Source: Bondarzewia mesenterica
Taxonomy: Eukaryota; Basidiomycota; Agaricomycetes; Russulales; Bondarzewiaceae
Length of the DNA: 23,707 nt
Direction: 5' to 3'
Assembly (NCBI GenBank): GCA_004802705.1
Contig: SGPL01000513.1
Span: 1-23,707 of the forward strand
Shown here: positions 20,762 through 23,707 of the stretch, piece after piece
Numbering within the stretch: the first letter of the stretch is position 1
How the letters are laid out: each line of letters begins with the position of its first letter
The notes under the pieces: model-generated
What the model saw: the letters and a program-made list of their open reading frames with translations, nothing else
The model's database searches: none
What the model was told of the DNA's origin: nothing
Program-made: the position numbers and the translations under genes

Positions 20762-22187
20762 ATGAGCGGGCCTTCGAATCAGTCTAAGGAGTCGGGCAAC
20801 TTTCAGCTGGGATTCAGTGCCCTCCCGCAATATGGCTTTGGTCCAGACCTCACTTTCAACTCTCTCGTGGAACACAACCCCTTCCTCTTCCGTGTATACA
20901 CGCCGAAACCTCTGTCACCGTTCTTCGATAGCTCAGAGCCATACTTCATTGGGCAGAAGTTCAAGAACAAATATCGGTATTCAGTGCAGGACTTTCAGAT
21001 GATAAGTCCGACCACAAATAGGCCGGATCTGTCAGGTCCAATGGGCTCTGGATCCTACGCAGATGTTGCAAACCACATGGATGGAACGAAGAAAGAGTCT
21101 TCTCCCTATGTAACAACATCGTTCAGTTTTGCGTGGGCCATCTGGGAGGCTTCGAGGCGATATAACGGGAGTATGAGACACGATGTCGAAATTGCTGTCA
21201 TCGATGCGAGAGCGGTCGCTGGTCGAGCCGTCACTGCATTGGAATTGTTACGGAAGGGTTCTCCAAAGGAGTGAGTGTATAGACAAGCCCATTTCTCCTG
21301 TCGAGGTCGCTAATCGTGACTCGGCCATCATCAGGCGGCATCCAGATCATTGGAAATGGTATCGGTTCGCAACAGAAGCGCAGGACGTTCTCGTGTATGG
21401 ATATGTTCCTGGAACAGCCGTACTTGCCTCCATCCCCATACTCTCTATCCTACCGAAACTCCCCTCCTATTTTCTGCGTCCTAACTCGGGCGATGCCCCA
21501 GCCGATAAGCATGACTCGTACGGCGATCTCTCTTGGAACCTTGCACAGCAGCGACCAAGTTACCAGCAATTCTGCCAACAAATGTCCGAGCAGTTCCTTC
21601 GCTCGTCCGTAGACCTTCGATTACGAGACACGACCGCGGGCGCCGTGCGCCTTGCAATGTGTTTCCTGCGCCCATGGTTCCAGAAACATGCGCTGAAGGA
21701 TTTCCAGGGTGCCGTAGGCACCGTGTCGGAGTTGGCGTACATCATGGCGAGGTGGCCTGGACAGTGGTGGGTGCGCGAGCACACGGAGATCTGGGATCTC
21801 ATACAGTCGATGGTGCATGTCATCGGCGAGGAAGTGCGCGAGGCTCAGCGCATGCACGCGCTCAGCGAGGTCACGCGCTTGCAGGGTGTGGTGAGCGAGT
21901 TGCAGCTTCTCACGGACGAATATGTCTCGGTCCACTCGAGGCAAGGATCGGTGGAGGAGTCCGATGTTGAGCTCCAGCATCTACCAATGGCGCACATCAG
22001 TCCAAAGGAGACGACAGTACACTCGTTGACTTCGAAATCATCGTCAATAACGACATCCTCGAGTTCTTCGGCTCCCTCGAAAGCCGAGGCGGCATCGTGC
22101 GTCCTTACGAGCTTTTTGTTCGGGGCGTTTGCAGCACTTTTTCTTATCAACTCTCAGAGGCGCGAACTCGCACTCCATTTCACATGA
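20762..22187 (+). CDS. DUF7587-like protein with C-terminal membrane anchor (form A)
   Basis: Exons 20762-21270 and 21335-22187 (intron 64 nt, GTGAGT...CATCAG) give 453 residues. Residues about 35-230 fit the fungal DUF7587 pattern as I remember it: an N-terminal LFRVYTPKPLSPFFD, a central SPYVTTSFSFAWAIWEASRR, then HDVEIAVIDARAVAGRAVTA and ERHPDHWKWYRFATEAQDVL, VYGYVPGTAVLASIP. The fold is thought to resemble ADP-ribosyl-transferase-like domains in some annotations; I treat function as unknown. A helical middle part follows (SYQQFCQQMSEQF, MARWPGQWWVREHTEIWDLI, AQRMHALSEVTRLQGVVSEL), then a Ser-rich linker. The last 29 residues hold one hydrophobic helix (LTSFLFGAFAALFLINS) and end QRRELALHFT, as in a tail-anchored protein. 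The hydrophobic part coincides with a well-formed intron, so an alternative end exists (see 22097-22157). Confidence 0.68.
22097..22157 (+). other. Possible 61-nt intron that coincides with the membrane-anchor codons
   Basis: The donor is GTGCGT and the acceptor CTCTCAG, preceded by a pyrimidine-rich stretch and a branch-like TTATCAAC; the length is ordinary for this locus. Splicing joins TC to A (serine) and enters an open frame to a TGA at 22387-22389. It deletes the hydrophobic helix and replaces the C-terminus with 76 residues rich in Ser, Asp and Glu. The spliced protein would have 500 residues. Confidence 0.5.
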
Positions 22188-22389
22188 TACCGTTTCTCTT
22201 GCCAACGCCCTCGATCACTATACCGGTGGCGAAAGCGACAGCGACACTGGATCCGACGTTGAGTCTGACTCTGACACCGAGTCCTCAGCCACGGAGTCCG
22301 ACATCGAATCAGAACCAGACTCGGAATGGAGTTGCTCATCCTGCTCGAGCATCGCTTCTCTCAGTACGTTGGAGTCGCCACGTCAGTGA
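22158..22389 (+). CDS. Alternative acidic C-terminal exon of the DUF7587-like gene (form B)
   Basis: After splicing of 22097-22157 the frame reads GANSHSISHDTVSLANALDH, then a run of SD/SE/TE repeats (GGESDSDTGSDVESDSDTES and on), a small CSSC cluster, and SLSTLESPRQ before the stop. The sustained acidic Ser/Asp/Glu composition over about 35 codons is unlikely for untranslated sequence. In form A all this is 3' UTR. Serines beside acidic residues would suit casein kinase 2. No start of its own is needed. Confidence 0.45.
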
Positions 22390-23707
22390 TGCCTTCGATG
22401 GCATCGAGTGCGAAGTTGCCCCCGCGATTATTATTGGACGTTTGAAGGTATTTTATTCTTTTGATGATTGCTTTGCCTGTTGTATTACGATTTTTCGGCT
22501 AGTGCCGATGCCGATGTTGCGATATTAGTTGTTGTACTCAATACATGTACTCATGAACACGACTGTAATGAATGCTTCTACGATAATATAGATTGCATGT
22601 CTGTAAACTCCCAGCGCGCTCTTGACTATTGATATACACAGAGACGTGGGTTGAAGTTTCGAGACGTTCTCAAATAAGAACTTATCTGGACTTCACTGCA
22701 GACAATTACTCATGCGCGATGAAATAAATGCACACGGTGCGAATATCGATTGGAGAGACTGGCAATACAGGGAATCGTTGTGTCGATGAACATTGAGAGA
22801 CCCTGAAGCATTTCGAGGCCGTGATATGAAGCGGAAACGTCTATAGACTTGTAGGTCAAAATCAGCGGTAGCGCTCCAATAGATCTCAGTTGACGATGCC
22901 AACACCAGCATTCGTCTGGACGTAGGAGGCTGCTTCGGACGCCGACATCGGTTGAGTGGACATGAACGTAGACTAAGCATGACGACACGCTGTCAGAAAA
23001 TGATCAACAATGTGGAGAAAGATGCTTACGGCGGTAAATCCGTTCAAAGCACCAGTACTTCATCTGTTCCCCTCGACAAGTCACCCGATGTTAACCTGAG
23101 GTGAATTGCTGTTAGTCGTAGTCGACTTCAGAGCAAGACTGAGTGACAGATAATGCCCAGTGATTGTAATATGGTGATGTAGATACTATTGACACGTACG
23201 TGCACATCTTGTCTGTCATGTTTGATATATTGAATGTGCTACAGCCCTATCATCACCATGAGCAACGTCAAGTCCGTCTGCGGCACGTTCGAGGGAAACG
23301 ACAATGGTGATGAGCCCACAAAGCTCACGTCCAACACGTCCAACGACAACTAAGACTGTCGTCATTGAGATTCGTCACCAACACTTACCTGTGTCTGTCA
23401 TCTTGCAGCTGCGTATTCTCGATTCCAATGATGATTTGGAGCGGGAAAGGGACTGGAATATAGTAGTAGTGCATCCTACTGATCCAACACACTGCTCTTC
23501 TAGCACTGAAAGAAAGAAAAGTAGGGGAGCTCAAAGTTGGCGCTTACGCTGTAAGCGACCGCCGCATACGAGTCCCGCTTATGAGCCAGTGGAGCTGTGA
23601 TGGACGCGTGACATAACACCGTCACAACATCACACGGCGCTCCGCAACTCCTCGCCGTGTCGTGTCGCGTCGCGTCGCATCGTCTTTGATTTCAACCACC
23701 ACCATCT
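22390..23707. other. Right flank, no convincing gene
   Basis: This holds the 3' UTR of the DUF7587-like gene and a 1.1 kb stretch with only tiny frames. On the plus strand, 23258-23353 encodes 31 residues from an ATG (MSNVKSVCGTFEGN, Asn/Thr-rich end). On the minus strand, about 22890-22965 encodes about 25 residues (MSTQPMSASEAASY...). Neither has a known motif or a farnesylation box. The last 100 bases may be the 5' leader of a gene beyond the edge. Confidence 0.4.
23657..23681. repeat. Imperfect pentanucleotide repeat
   Basis: Five tandem five-base units: GTGTC, GTGTC, GCGTC, GCGTC, GCATC. GC-rich, close to the right edge, followed by a TTTGATTTCAACC leader-like sequence. Confidence 0.7.

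Noticed and set aside
21533..21970. Second plus-strand frame within the DUF7587-like gene
   Set aside because: It is an out-of-frame shadow of the main exon, which carries the HWKWYRFA and WPGQWW segments.
1..23707. Transposon, CRISPR array, tRNA or rRNA genes
   Set aside because: I saw no terminal repeats, reverse transcriptase or transposase motifs, spaced repeats, or tRNA B-box (GGTTCRANYCC) in a cloverleaf context. Short or decayed elements could still escape reading by eye.

Overview
The window looks like nuclear DNA of a mushroom-forming basidiomycete (Agaricomycetes). The genes are split by many 50-90 nt GT-AG introns. The recognisable families are typical of that group: F-box proteins, a GtaA-type glutaminase, a thaumatin-like protein, a DUF7587-type protein, and the eukaryotic housekeeping proteins Bro1 and Mic12. 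No rRNA, tRNA, CRISPR array or intact mobile element was recognised.

Layout, left to right: (1) a partial F-box gene running off the left edge (minus strand, 1-1293). (2) An intronless gene for a small multi-pass membrane protein (plus, 2676-3173). (3) A 17-exon glutaminase A gene (minus, 3716-7580) whose model can end in a membrane anchor and a cytoplasmic tail with a PPxY motif. (4) An 11-exon thaumatin-like protein gene (minus, 8341-9738) with a 7-nt micro-exon, a probable GC-AG intron and a TATA box. (5) A 2.7 kb stretch with only weak exon candidates. (6) An F-box-like gene (minus, 12416-13724). (7) A small MICOS subunit gene, Mic12/Aim5 (plus, 14223-14746), which shares a roughly 500 bp divergent promoter region with the F-box gene. 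(8) A BRO1/ALIX-family ESCRT gene (minus, 15036-18465). (9) An unresolved minus-strand gene (about 19010-20265). (10) A DUF7587-like gene (plus, 20762 to 22187 or 22389) with two mutually exclusive C-termini. (11) A right flank with no convincing gene.

These genes do not form a single pathway. The glutaminase and thaumatin-like genes are adjacent, co-oriented and both begin with signal peptides, so they may serve extracellular nutrition or wall remodelling together. The most interesting observations are about gene structure. Two genes carry 3'-terminal introns whose splicing would switch the protein between membrane-anchored and soluble forms. In the glutaminase an 87-nt intron removes an in-frame stop. 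In the DUF7587 gene a 61-nt intron coincides with the only transmembrane segment. All exon boundaries were placed by hand from splice motifs, reading frame and remembered family consensus. For the complete multi-exon models (gtaA, TLP, F-box 2, MIC12, BRO1, DUF7587) the exon lengths sum to a multiple of three.

Isolated N bases occur only between about 16.97 and 19.95 kb. They affect BRO1 and the unresolved gene, and they limit confidence there.
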